NCBI GenBank assembly: GCA_949361645.1 | Contig: OX442416.1 | Location: 9,448,129 to 9,512,128, forward strand | DNA length: 64,000 bases | Direction of reading: 5' to 3' | DNA from: Spongilla lacustris | Taxonomy: Eukaryota; Porifera; Demospongiae; Spongillida; Spongillidae | Shown here: one piece after another, positions 26,510-37,273 of the stretch | Layout of the letters: each line of letters begins with the position of its first letter | Position numbering within the stretch: position 1 is the first letter of the stretch | Translations under genes and position numbers: made by a program | The notes under the pieces: model-generated | Seen by the model: only the letters and a program-made list of their open reading frames with translations | The model's database searches: none | What the model was told of the DNA's origin: nothing

Positions 26510-27389
26510 CCGGTGTCATAGTCGCCCGCGGCAATGACTCCCCTAAATTTTGACTCCCCAGTCATTCGCGCCTAGGCATATTTGACTCCCGGTCATATAT
26601 GCCTAGGCGTGAATGACTGGGGAGTCAAATATGCCTAGGCATATATGACTCCCCAGTCATTCATGCCTAGGCATATTTGACTCCCGGTCATATATGCCTA
26701 GGCGTGAATGACTGGGGAGTCAAATATGCCTAGGCATATATGACTCCCCAGTCATTCATGCCTAGGCATATATGACTCCCCAGTCATTCATGCCTAGGCA
26801 TATATGACTCCCCAGTCATTCATGCCTAGGCATATATGACTCCCCCCTGATAAAAGTGACTCCCCGGAGTTACTATAATCTAAGGCATAAGTAACTCCCC
26901 TGTCAATCTTGCCAAGGCGTACATGCGTATATATGATTTTCCTGTTATCTGCCTAGACAAAATTGACTCCCGCTTTAATTTGGGAAGCGGTTATAGCGTT
27001 ATAGGTATAAATAACTCCTCGTTGGTTTTTCCATCCTCATGGCCATAATTTCTGGACAGAGATAGCAAATAAAAGACATTTATGTGTGTGAACACTAACA
27101 CAGACAAATAATATCACAGTCTGTTTGCTACTTCAGATTAACAATTAATGCACAACCATCAGGAACACTTTTTTACTGCATGTTCATGCAGCAGAAATGG
27201 TACCATACTGATCACACTGTATTACATTGTAATCAGATGATTCTGGCAGCCTACATGTGCATATCAAATGTACCCTGAAACATTCGTTTTGTTCCTACTG
27301 CAATCGTTCTGTGGAGTGAAGAAAATGATTCTTGGCAGTTGTGCTCAAAACAGTGCACAAAATGTATAGATGAAGATTTTTTTTTTTAA

Positions 27390-28150
27390 TGTCACCTCCC
27401 CTAAATTTACCCAGTAAGCAAAATCAATGGCAAATAACCCACAGTCCACTCCTCCAGTTTTGAACAGGCATTGCTCTAACAGTTAGAACATTGCTTTGGG
27501 TGGCTTCTTTCTGTATAAAAGCACATGGTAGCTCATGAAACAAAAGTAACGTACCTGCATATGGGTGGTGATGGGGTAGTGACGGTAGTGCAAGGCTACG
27601 CAGTTAGGTCTTCGAAGGTAAGGCCAAAGGATATGATATCAAAAGGAGTAAGCTTTGTAGCCTTTTCTACGCCGGTTTGATAAGCAAACAGAACAGCTGA
27701 GAGATGTTCATCCCAGTTGTCTTGGCTGCTGTTCACAACTTTAATATGACTTGCTTCAGTTAAGCCATTTGTCGGAGGGTGGTATATGCTGAAGAAATAT
27801 TATGATGGGTGTGACTGAGTTAGATAAAAGAGCTCCTCTTTAACTTTATGAACAAAAAGTGCATGCTCCTCTTTAACGTTATGAACAGATTCTCTGCCTT
27901 GGTCTGAAATGATAACTTTACAGTACCCAAACCTAATACATATATCCATGTGCACATGATGCATGTTTTCCCAAATCATTCACATACCTGCAAAAAGTTT
28001 CAAACAAGAAGAGTGCTACACTTGCTGCAGTCTTATCCTTCAGTGGTGCTGCTTCAGGCCACTTGCTGAAATAATTTATACTAAAGTGACCACATATACT
28101 TAGTATACTTTGAGGTGGTGGGCAAAAGACCAATGAGGTAGATACCAACT
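27390..28150 (-). pseudogene. Integrase plus Ulp1-like peptidase remnant of the left transposon copy
   Basis: Reading leftwards, the segments run from an integrase core start (LLPTTSKYTKYMW then NYFSKWPEAAP), through a short intron bounded by TTTGCAG|GTATGTG and TATTAG|GTTTGG, to FGYCKVIISDQGRE with the second acidic catalytic residue. After a frame jog comes YHPPTNGLTE with the third, then DNWDEHLSAVLFAYQTGVEK and TPFDII. The C-terminal Ulp1/C48-type active-site block GGVDCGLFAIDFAYWVNLGE follows further on. Integrases of this type insert DNA by DDE chemistry; Ulp1-type peptidases cleave SUMO-like proteins. The role of the peptidase in the element is unknown. Confidence 0.75.
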
Positions 28151-28167
28151 GTATTGGTGTTGAGATT

Positions 28168-28205
<38 letters not shown>

Positions 28206-28673
28206 GTTACCTCCCCACTCACTCCTGCCACTTTGCATGACGCGTGTAATTCAGCAGGTGTTGCAGCTCACAAAGCAGAGTGCCGAAAGCACTCTTCCAA
28301 TGACCCGAAGTGTCAGGAGCTAGGGTGGGTATGCGTTCCTCTGGCAGTGGAATCGTATGGGAACTGGGGTAAAGAGGCCCAGAACACCTTCGCTAGACTA
28401 GCTTCCATCCTCTCAATCTCCCTGCACTGCCCCAAGGCAAAGGTACTGACAGAGATTTATGGGCGGTTGAATACTTCATTAGTGAGGTCAGTAGCTAGGG
28501 CAATCCTGTCTAGAAGATGCGTTCCAGGTTAAAGAGTGTAGCTTTAGAGTGGAACTGTACATACAGTACATACATAGTTTACATGTAGTCTAATGATATG
28601 TAATAACTAATACTGCTGCTGTATTTGCCGTATGATGCTTTTATTTTAATAATAATAATAATAATAATAATTT
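28150..28673 (+). pseudogene. 5'-truncated RLE non-LTR retrotransposon (family 1) nested in transposon
   Basis: Between an (AAT)n tract at 28171-28203 and another at 28648-28670 lies the last third of the endonuclease domain (residues matching 827-935 of the copy at 49768-52575), ending ILSRRCVPG and a stop. Its 3' UTR is near-identical to that element's. It is severely 5'-truncated, as expected from incomplete target-primed reverse transcription, and landed in or created AAT repeats. Confidence 0.88.
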
Positions 28674-28742
28674 CATGTGCATGTAATATACACATAGGCA
28701 AGTAATGGCATAAATTAGATATGCACTTGTATACTGCCCCTA

Positions 28743-29090
28743 AAATGCGTAGCATTTACAAAAAATAGATAAATCAACATTGTTCAGCATTAACCTAAAC
28801 GTTCTTTCTGAGGATGATTTAACAACAGTGTCAGGCAGTGAGTTCCAAATCGGTATGATTCTAACTGAAAAGAAATTTGCACGGTAATTGTGATGTGGTG
28901 TTGTTAGAGGACTAAGTTTGATGGAGTTCCCTCTTGTTGTATAAGGTGACAAGTTTATGTGGAAAAAATCTGATGCATCAAGGTCAACAAGTTTTTTCAC
29001 TATTTTAAAGCACATAACTAGATCCAAAAACACTCTTCTATACTCCAATGAATGAAATCCAAGCATAGAAAGCCTATCAGCATTATACAT
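28743..29090 (-). pseudogene. C-terminal fragment of a different non-LTR reverse transcriptase
   Basis: About 115 codons read like the C-terminal tail of CR1/L2-type LINE polyproteins: LGFHSLEYRRVFLDLVMCFKI, then RGNSIKLSPLTTPHHNYRAN, then IPIWNSLPDTVVKS with FRLMLNNVDL. No RT catalytic motifs remain. It lies inside the left Ginger1-like copy and is absent from the right copy. Confidence 0.7.
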
Positions 29091-29754
29091 TTACCTCCAC
29101 AAGAAGTTACCAACCGGGTGCCAACCTGGTGCCAAACATTTGGCATTGGAACAATGGGATGCAGCTTAGCATTGGACTTTGGAAACTTAGCATTAGTTCT
29201 CTGGCCCTTGTCGCAGTGTTGTACAAATACTCTAATATCGTCATTTGTTTTTCCAGAAGAAACGACTGCATGGATTATCATTTTTTTTTTGAAAGGTTTT
29301 ATCTCTGGCTTAGTTACTTCCTACACGTGTACACATCCGGTATACAATTATCGTACTGAATAAGTTATACCTTTCAATCCCAGCATGACATGACTCGAGA
29401 ATGCGTCTTTTTTCGTTTTCGGTTCTAAAACAAATCTTCCACCCATCTTCTCCTTTTGAAATAGAGCACTCCACAGTCGAACTTGAAGTTTTTGCATTTG
29501 TGCCTTAGATTGGCCTTATCTCCCATCGAAATGCCCTTAGGATATTCAGTGATTCTTAGACAGTAATCCCAACACTGATATCCATGCGAGCGAACTTTCT
29601 CACTTCAACAGGTACACGTGGCATATGGAATTCACGTAGGGAGTCATATATGCCTAGGAGGTGTCATTTACACCTTAGGCGTAAATGACAGGGGGAGTCA
29701 TTTATGCCTGGGAGTCATTTATGCCTCTGACACTCCCTATACCGGTATTGTTGA

Positions 29755-30330
29755 CCTCTCTATATTGTTGTTGGCCATCTCTCTGTAATGGCGGACTTCT
29801 CCCTGTACTGTTGGCCTTCTCCCTGTACTGTTGGCCTTCTCCCTGTACTGTTGGCCTTCTCCCTGTACTGTTGGCCTTCTCCATGTACTGTTGGCCTTCT
29901 CCCTATACTATACTAGTACTGTTTGCCTTCCCCTATAAATACTGTTGGCCTTCTCCCTATACTGTTAGCCTTGCATGTAGAGCGTGGATATGGTAGGCCG
30001 ATACTGTTGGCGTTTTCCCTATACTGTTAGCCTTGTTGAGCGTGGATATGCTATACTGTTTCCGTTTTCCCTATACTCTTGGCCTTCTCCCTATACTGTT
30101 GGTCTTCTCCCTATATACTGTTGGCCTTCTCCCTATACTGTTGGCCTTCTCCCTATACTGTTGGCCTTCTCCCTATACTGTTGGCCTTCTCCCTATACTG
30201 TTGGCCTTCTCCCTATATACTCTCCTCCCTATACTGTTAGCCTTCTGTTGGTTGCCTGTCTATACTATTGGCCTTCTCCTATACTGTTGGCCATCTCCCT
30301 ATACTGTTAGCCTTCTCCCTATACACTATT
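29755..30330. repeat. 20-bp minisatellite (TACTGTTGGCCTTCTCCCTA)
   Basis: Around two dozen imperfect units of CTGTTGGCCTTCTCCCTATA run from about 29755 to 30330, interrupted near 29975-30060. The open frames over it (for example 29984-30353) are repeat translations. It abuts the right boundary of the left Ginger1-like copy. Confidence 0.92.
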
Positions 30331-30489
30331 GTAGGTATAGTGAGCATAATTAATCAGTATGGTAATCAGCTCACTGCAGATAAGTTGGTTGTATGTCCAA
30401 CTGAACTTTTTCAAATCATTGGTTTAAAATGTGGATGGTTTGGAGAACAAACTAATATTTCTGGCGAATTTTAATGGTTCCATATACAA

Positions 30490-31170
30490 TTTTAGCATTT
30501 TGGTTTGCCATTGTGCACCTTTGTTAATAATGAATACCTAAATACTATAGCCATAGGAGATGAGTCTGAGTGGACATCCATTAAGGGTGGCCAGGAACAA
30601 TTTCTGGACAAGAAAGGATGAGTAACTGATACCGATGTTCATGAAGAAGAGCAAATTGCAAAGCTGTATGCCCACAAATTGGCATAATACATCACAACTA
30701 CATACATGCATGGTCATTGGTATAATGTTTCAATGCTACATAACCACCTAATTGGGATAATGTTTCATAGGTGGTCATGTGTCCCAAATAAAATACTTTG
30801 GTTACTATAAACATCTATTGATGCAAATCTTGCAAAGGTTTGCGAGTTTGAAATGCATGTTTCCAAAGAAGAGCTAATAGCAAACCTTCATGCATAGCAC
30901 AGTAAGGAAGATAGTAACACTCCAAATAAAATACCTTTGTCACGTCCCCAAAAAAATACACACCATTTTGAGAATCTAGGATTAGTGTATTTGAATACCT
31001 TTAGGATGGTTTCATATCCGGTTCATGGAATTTTATTTATCCAATCTCACATAAACATCAGCTAGGATCAGCAGTGTCTAAACAAAATTTTGATGGCAAC
31101 AGGTGGTGAGCTGTACATGTAGATGATAAAACCATTTCATTGACAGTGATTCCTGTTGCCCATGCTTCAT
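30490..31170. other. Inter-repeat sequence, no gene recognised
   Basis: No supported exon. The sequence may be an upstream, more decayed portion of the RT remnant beginning near 31180, but I cannot align it. Confidence 0.3.
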
Positions 31171-31179
31171 CATTTTGAT

Positions 31180-31820
31180 CTGTCTTCAGTTAAATTTCTG
31201 GATGCATTAGCACTGATGTACCATTGCCCTTTATAAAACATGCCTGCTATTTGTGATGGTTGTGGCTCCCAGTCTAGCATGGAACATGCCCTTGACTGTA
31301 GAATAGGAGGTCTAGTTATCCAGTGGCACAATGAAATAAGAGATACTTTGGGATCAATTGTGTTCAATAAAGTCATTCAAGAGCCATGAAGTTATAAGAG
31401 AAGCAGATGGCTGTACTAGCTCTAGGAGTTCATAGTTTTTGGCAGCCCAATTAAAGTTGTAACACTTTCTGACATATGAGTAGTTGACATGCACTGATGC
31501 CAAAACATACAGTGCAATGTTAAGGCAGTTCTTTTTTCCACAGAACACATGACAAAAAAAAAAGAAATATGTGGATGCAGTTGAGCCTAGATGTGCACCT
31601 TTACACCATTTGTAGTGTCTGTGGATGGTGTTCTCAGTGGGGGGCAAAGCCAGGCTGTTTTTGAATCGCCCAGGAGACAGTATTTCCTGACGTGTGGAAG
31701 AAATCCCGCAGTGCATGAGGTAATGGGCTGGGTATGAGCCAAGATGTCCTTTGCCATTCTTAGGGCGACTAATCTTTGTCTTAGTGGCTCTAGACTCAAA
31801 TGGAGGAGAGTGATGGACAT
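31180..31820 (+). pseudogene. Decayed reverse-transcriptase/endonuclease C-terminal remnant
   Basis: Across several frame jumps the plus strand keeps a recognisable order: MPAICDGCGSQSSMEHALDC and RIGGLVIQWHNEIRD (zinc-knuckle block common to retrotransposon polyproteins), then VIREADG, FWQPN, FTPFVVSVDG, and finally a degenerate FAILRATNLCL-type stretch. There are many stops. This matches the tail of a widespread animal RT family different from the 44-53 kb cluster. Confidence 0.65.
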
Positions 31821-33312
31821 TAATGATGGGCATCTCGTTTACATGGACTAAGTTGCTCAACCTGTTTATGTTTTTCTTTACTTTTTTGTTTTATTCATGT
31901 ATGTATTGCTGCTTTTATTATATCCATGAGGTGTAAAAAATAAAAATATTCACATGTGACTGGTTAGAACTTCAAACCAAATGCTGCATAACATGAATGA
32001 AGCCTTTGCCTGTAATGAAGAAATTGATACGAGTAAAAGTTTGCACATAAAAGTTGGAAGATTGAGCAAACAAAATTTGGTTCCAAAACTAAAAGCAAAT
32101 TTGGTTTACACTGTGTTATGAAACCACATTATAGGTTGACAAATTGACATGTCATAGCAACCAACTTATTTGCAGTTATGTTAACTGTATGAAATGAGAA
32201 AGACTAGTACTACCCTGAATAAACAGCTATAATGTAAAGCCACCTTTTCACAGTTCATTCCTGCAGCAGGGTGGAGGGCGAGTGCTGAATCGGGTAGGCC
32301 ATCATTCCAAGTCCATCCCACTCCTGGCACCAAATGTAGCGAGACTAGTCCAGCTTATAATGAAGAACATAACCTATTACAGGGAATGCACTTACATACC
32401 TAAGGATAAGAAACTACACATGCGCTCAAACACTAGAGGACCTGTTTCACTGCTGCTTGTGAGGGTCCAGCCACAACATTGTCATCTATGTACCATGCAA
32501 AGAATGAAATTTGAGGTCATTGCAGGCCGGCATACAGTTATCAATTCATTGCATGTGAGGCTTCATATAATGGTTCATACTTCTCCAAAGGTTTCCAGGA
32601 GGGACTTTACCCCCTTACCTGAACCAGTACAAATAGTACACGTGTAAGAATGTAGAAAGACGAGCTTGCATGCACTGTAAATGCATTGCATTTGTTTAGT
32701 CAACACGTAAAACCACATTTTGGTTTGACATAGCAACCAATTCAATTTAATTACAGTGGCAACCAATTGCAGTGTATTTATGTGCATGCGCGTAAGTACA
32801 CTATAATTTAATTGGTTGCTATGTCAAACCAAAATGTGGTTTCAAGTGCTGACTACACAGTGTAAACCAACTTGGTTTCACCTAGTAACAAATGTGTGAT
32901 GCCAGGAGAGTGTGGGTGCCATAAATGAGTGGACAAGGAGGCATGAAGATATGGTTAAGTGAGCGCAATTAATGAAGTATTGTTGGAATATTACAATCAT
33001 GCATTTGATGATTCACAATGATGAGGAAAAGCAAAGTAAAATGGTCATGTGTATTTAACTTTTCTCGCTTCTCAACTGTGACTCTGTGCACTCTTCGCGT
33101 GTGTGGTTTGAATGTCTGCTTACCCCAGACATTTCTAGGTGCATGCTGCACTCTGCAAACAATAGCAGATATGCACAGTATTCCTGCACGATACAAGATA
33201 CATGTATAAGTTTACCTCACTATAAGTTGAGGTGCAGCCAGTGTGTAAATTGTGACCATTTGTATAACATTTACATGCTAACTACGGAAGCATTTACAGT
33301 GTAGGAGTTCGG

Positions 33313-33345
<33 letters not shown>

Positions 33346-33770
33346 TGAGGGTGCGATTTTACTCACTGATGCATGGGGTCGTTTATACATGTAATTTTGA
33401 GTTCACGGATCCACTACATGTATTCCGGTTACATCAAAGGCACTCTTATAAACAGCTTTATTCAGCTGCAGGCATAGCTTCCCATCCTCCATTGTAGCCC
33501 ATGCACGGCAACATGTAAGCCATTCAATGGTGCATTGATGTTACCTAGCAACTGCATTGTGCATGTCGTTGTCATCAGCATGCATTGCAAGGTACCGCTG
33601 TATATAAATAGGGTGCTATACATGGTAGATTCTCATTTGCCGCAATAGCCATGCAATACAGCAACAGCAATCATCACGTGCAGTGTAGCTTTGATTTTTT
33701 GCGAAGTTGGGACACCAGATGCAACAACCACGATGGCAAGCGGACTGAAGGCCAACATTAAAGTGTTGGT
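31821..33770. other. Intergenic/repeat-derived, no gene recognised
   Basis: Contains a hairpin (listed separately), a related half-copy near 32060-32165 (AAATTTGGTTTACACTG) and an uninterrupted G run of about 30 bases near 33314-33343. No coding exon is supported. Confidence 0.4.
32711..32842. repeat. 132-bp hairpin with AACCACATTTTGGTTTGACA ends
   Basis: AACCACATTTTGGTTTGACATAGCAACCAATT is mirrored by AATTGGTTGCTATGTCAAACCAAAATGTGGTT, with about 60 bases between. Probably a MITE fragment. Confidence 0.88.
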
Positions 33771-33777
33771 GAGCCGG

Positions 33778-34961
33778 TGTCGTAGTGCACAATGTCCCCC
33801 CTAAAATTTGTCCCCCCGGACGTTTTGCACTAGTGTACAATGTCCCCCCGGATATTCTGCACTATGTGAATATGTACAAATATACTAGCATTTATAAATA
33901 CCTGAATTTTATTTCAAGATTGCTGTTCATGTCACAAGCTTGATTTCATATTGAATTCAATGGGCAAATTGAACATGTCTGCCAATGCCATATACCCTAA
34001 AAGGGGGAGGGGGAATATTTGTTGAATCTTGAATAGAAAAACGATATGAAAAAGGTATATAGCATCAAGATACTGATTGATCAGTCTCAATTTCTTTGCT
34101 GTAACTGATGCTGCATGAAGTGTTTGGTTCAACCACTCATCCAAACCACTACTCTGAGGACGATATATGCATGCACTTGTCAGGTTACACTGTACTCTAG
34201 TGATTCTGCCACAATTCACCTTAGAAAGACTATTTCATTTTAACAAACACGTGTATGCTGCTGCATGCATATGCATGCTGTTAATAATTAAGGTACGTTG
34301 ATAACAAATTCTCGACCTTCATCTGGTATCTTAAAACCTTGCAACGTCAAACAATGTAACAGAAACTTATATGCAGCAACTCTGATGGCAGGGGCTCAGG
34401 GCTGTTGTGGTAAAGGACCAATCAAATCAACATCTACATGTATATGCATGGTATGCAGGACTTGGGTGGATTTGTAATAAGAACGAAAGAGACTGTTTTC
34501 GAAAAAGAGCAAAATGATTTTGTCGTGAAGTACTTCGCGATAACGAAGGTGGAGTGAAACTACACGTACTTCGGAATGTCTTGCGCTATGTTATAGGTTG
34601 GCACAATGTGACAGAACTTACGGTGTCCAAAATAGCGGAGAGCTAGGTTTTATTGGCTTGGAATGGTAGATCAGTGACGTGAAAGAATTCTGCAAACGTA
34701 TGACAAGTGCCAAAGAGCAAACAGCTAGATATATTTATGTACTGATGCATATGTACATGTGCGTAGAAAATCATCAGCAGGGCAGAGGATGATATATATT
34801 GGTTTAGTGTATGTCCTATTTCATGTCGAGCGACAGTATTTCCTGACGACAGTATTTCCTTAGGATATACGGTCGCTACGTTAATAGTGAGTGACATAAA
34901 TTCCTGAGGAAAAACTGTCGCCGCGACATGCAATTTCCGGGCGACAGATTTTCCTGTGACA
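33778..34961. mobile_element. CCGG-flanked element with unlike ends, family C
   Basis: CCGG at 33774-33777 is followed by TGTCGTAGTGCACAATGTCC. CCTGTGACA at the right end is followed by CCGG at 34962-34965, so there is a perfect CCGG duplication with TGT...ACA ends. The subterminal repeats differ: the left has GTGCACAATGTCCCCCCGGA-type repeats, the right has GCGACAGTATTTCCTGA-type repeats. Only the outermost 8 or so bases are inverted matches. It may be a chimera of two related elements, or two elements whose outer ends remain. No coding capacity was seen. Confidence 0.6.
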
Positions 34962-35220
34962 CCGGATTAACCGCTTGGCGCATTGGTAAATCGTGTAGGC
35001 CCTTGAGAGTTAAAAAAAAATTGAGCGATCCTGCCCCCCACACAGGGTCGCATCAATACGAGCAGGGGAGGGGGCTCCTGCGATACCATGGGGCTTTTAA
35101 ATTATTCCTCACCTTAATAACGCACGCGCACGCTGCTACTAAGTAATTAAATTCATCGATTGTAGGCGTGTACATGTATATATATATATATAATTATAAT
35201 ATATTCAATCATGTATATAT

Positions 35221-35635
35221 AGACCCTTTTCATCTCGTGAGCAATGACGTTAATTGTTCATTGAAATTAAAATTATTTGTTGTCCGCCATCTTGGTGCTC
35301 AAGTTACTGTAGGACGGTATGCATGGGCAGAACAAAGCTTTTGGTTATTACTGCATGTACCTGTAAGTGATTATGGATTTGGTTTTATTTTTTTGGTTTT
35401 ATTTTTTTACAGTGGGCACTAACATCATTCCGTGGTAAGAATATAAAAGTATTACGAGACCAAAAACAGGCATAAATATTTTTAAAAAACTGTAAATTGC
35501 ACATACGGCCATACCGTTCTATAGTAACTTGAGCACCAAGATGGCGGACTGCATTGAATATGAAATGAATTAACCTCAAATGAATTTTATTAAATTAATT
35601 TTCATGTGATTTTTGACGTCATATGAAAGGGGTCT
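35221..35635. mobile_element. MITE with about 100-bp inverted ends
   Basis: AGACCCTTTTCAT at the left is inverted as ATGAAAGGGGTCT at the right. Further in, CCGCCATCTTGGTGCTCAAG matches its inverse CTTGAGCACCAAGATGGCGG. The flanks both read ATAT, consistent with a TA-rich target duplication. About 415 bp, no coding capacity. Confidence 0.82.
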
Positions 35636-35947
35636 ATATGTAGATTAATGGACCGGACCGGCGGTGGGCTTTTGCGCCACCTGCGCCCCGGTTAATCCGC
35701 TGCTCTGGGTGGCTACATCAGCCTACATGTATATGAAGTGGTGCATTCTTATGCGCGTTATGCACTAATAATAACATATATTTATTTGGATGTATGTGTA
35801 TGTACCTGTCATTCTCCAGACGTACCAGTACATGCATGAACTTCGTGAACCAGTCGTATTCAACTGTCCCCACTTTCAAACCAAAATCTAAAATCTCAGA
35901 GTGGAGTTGGAGCTGATACCTTCAGTGAGGAACCTCCTCGGTGCCGG

Positions 35948-37273
35948 TGTCAGAGGCATAAATGACTCCCAGGCATAAATGACTCCCCCGGTCATTTACG
36001 CCTAAGGTGTAAATGACTCCTCCTAGGCATATACATGTATGACTCCCCATGCAAATTCCATAAGCCACGCGTACCTGTTGAAGTGAGAAAGCTCGCTCGC
36101 ATGGATATCAGTAGTGTTGTCGAGGATTACTGTGTAAGTATCAATATCCTAAGGGCATTTCGAAGGGAAATAAGGCCAATCTAAGGCGAAAATGCAAAAA
36201 ATTAAAGTTCGACTGTGAAGTGCTCTATTTCAAAAGAGTAAGGAAAGGCGAAGGTGAGGAGGATTGGGTGGAAGATTTGTTTTAAAACCGAAAACGAAAA
36301 AAGACGCATTCTCGAGTCATGTCATGCTGGGATTGAAAAGTTATTCAGTACGACTGATAATTGTATACCTTACGTGTAGGAAGCAACTTAGGCAGATATA
36401 AAACCATTTTAAATAAATTATAATCCAGTCGTTTCTTCTGGAAAAACAAATGACGACATTAGTACAACACTGCGACAAGGGCCAGAGAACTAATGCTAAG
36501 ACTGCAGCAAGTGTAGCACTCTTCTTGTTTGAAACTTTTTGCAGGTATGTGAATGATTTGAGAAAATATCACATGGAAGATTGCATGCATCATGTATTAG
36601 GTTTGGGTGCTATGAAGTTAGCATTTCGGACCAAGGCAGAGAATCTGTTCATAACGTTAAAGAGGAGCATGCACTTTTTGTTCATAAAGTTAAAGAGGAG
36701 CTCTTTTATCTAACTCAGTCACACCCATCATAATATTTCTTCAGCATATACCACCCTCCGACAAATGGCTTAACTGAAGCAAGTCATATTAAAGTTGTGA
36801 ACAGCAGCCAAGACAACTGGGATGAACATCTCTCAGCTGTTCTGTTTGCTTATCAAACCGGCGTAGAAAAGGCTACAAAGCTTACTCCTTTTGATATCAT
36901 ATCCTTTGGCCTTACCTTCGAAGACCTAACTGCGTAGCTTTGCACTACCGTCACTACCCCATCACCACCCATATGCAGGTACGTTACTTTTGTTTCATGA
37001 GCTACCATGTGCTTTTATACAGAAAGAAGCCACCCAAAGCAATGTTCTAACTGTTAGAGCAATGCCTGTTCAAAACTGGAGGAGTGGACTGTGGGTTATT
37101 TGCCATTGATTTTGCTTACTGGGTAAATTTAGGGGAGGTGACATTAAAAAAAAAATCTTCATCTATACATTTTGTGCACTGTTTTGAGCACAACTGCCAA
37201 GAATCATTTTCTTCACTCCACAGAACGATTGCAGTAGGAACAAAATTTAGGGGAGTCATTGGCGACTATGACA
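35948..37273 (+). mobile_element. Ginger1-like DNA transposon, family B, right copy (internally deleted)
   Basis: It starts TGTCAGAGGCATAAATGACT after CCGG (35944-35947) and ends GGCGACTATGACA, followed by CCTG (a decayed CCGG). It lies inverted relative to the copy at 26514-29732 and matches it along most of its 1.3 kb. Compared with that copy, the region upstream of the integrase is deleted at a TAAG microhomology, and the palindrome array at one end is not expanded. Integrase remnants (TAASVALFLFETFC, intron, ISDQGRE, YHPPTNGLTE, WDEHLSAVLFAYQTGVEK) and the Ulp1-like VDCGLFAIDFAY block remain in order on the plus strand, broken by frame errors. Confidence 0.85.
36490..37140 (+). pseudogene. 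Integrase and Ulp1-like remnant of the right transposon copy
   Basis: The frame starts at TAASVALFLFETFC (about 36499), crosses a short intron (GTATGTGAATG...TATTAG), then carries FGCYEVSISDQGRESVHNVK. It loses and regains frame around the YHPPTNGLTE block, and continues through WDEHLSAVLFAY to TPFDII. A separate downstream block (about 37073-37133) reads GGVDCGLFAIDFAYWVNLGE. The N-terminal part with the first catalytic Asp is deleted. Confidence 0.75.

Larger units (their letters stand above)
26514..29732 (-). mobile_element. Ginger1-like DNA transposon, family B, left copy with insertions
   Basis: The end at 26514 starts TGTCATAGTCGCC after CCGG (26510-26513); the other end finishes GCCTCTGACA at 29732, followed by CTCC rather than CCGG. 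Just inside the first end (26535-26860) is an expanded array of palindromes in which CCTAGG sits between TGACTCCCC-type boxes. Read on the minus strand, the interior holds integrase pieces: FSKWPEAAPLKDKTAASV (near 28060), an intron between FETFC and FGYCKVIISDQGRE, then YHPPTNGLTEASH, and downstream an Ulp1-like VDCGLFAIDFAY (near 27450). The first catalytic Asp appears lost and the frame is interrupted, so this copy cannot make a working transposase. Two retrotransposon fragments lie inside at 28150-29100. Confidence 0.8.

Noticed and set aside
26535..26860. Regularly spaced palindromic repeats resembling a CRISPR array
   Set aside because: Spacer segments are themselves repeats, the units are CCTAGG-centred palindromes at a transposon end, and the genome is eukaryotic.
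29684..30353. Frames of about 100 codons rich in Leu/Tyr/Pro
   Set aside because: They follow the 20-bp minisatellite unit.
36450..36713. Treating the integrase-like frame as a host gene
   Set aside because: It is part of the damaged Ginger1-like copy, bounded by TGT...ACA ends and matched inverted at 27.3-28.1 kb.
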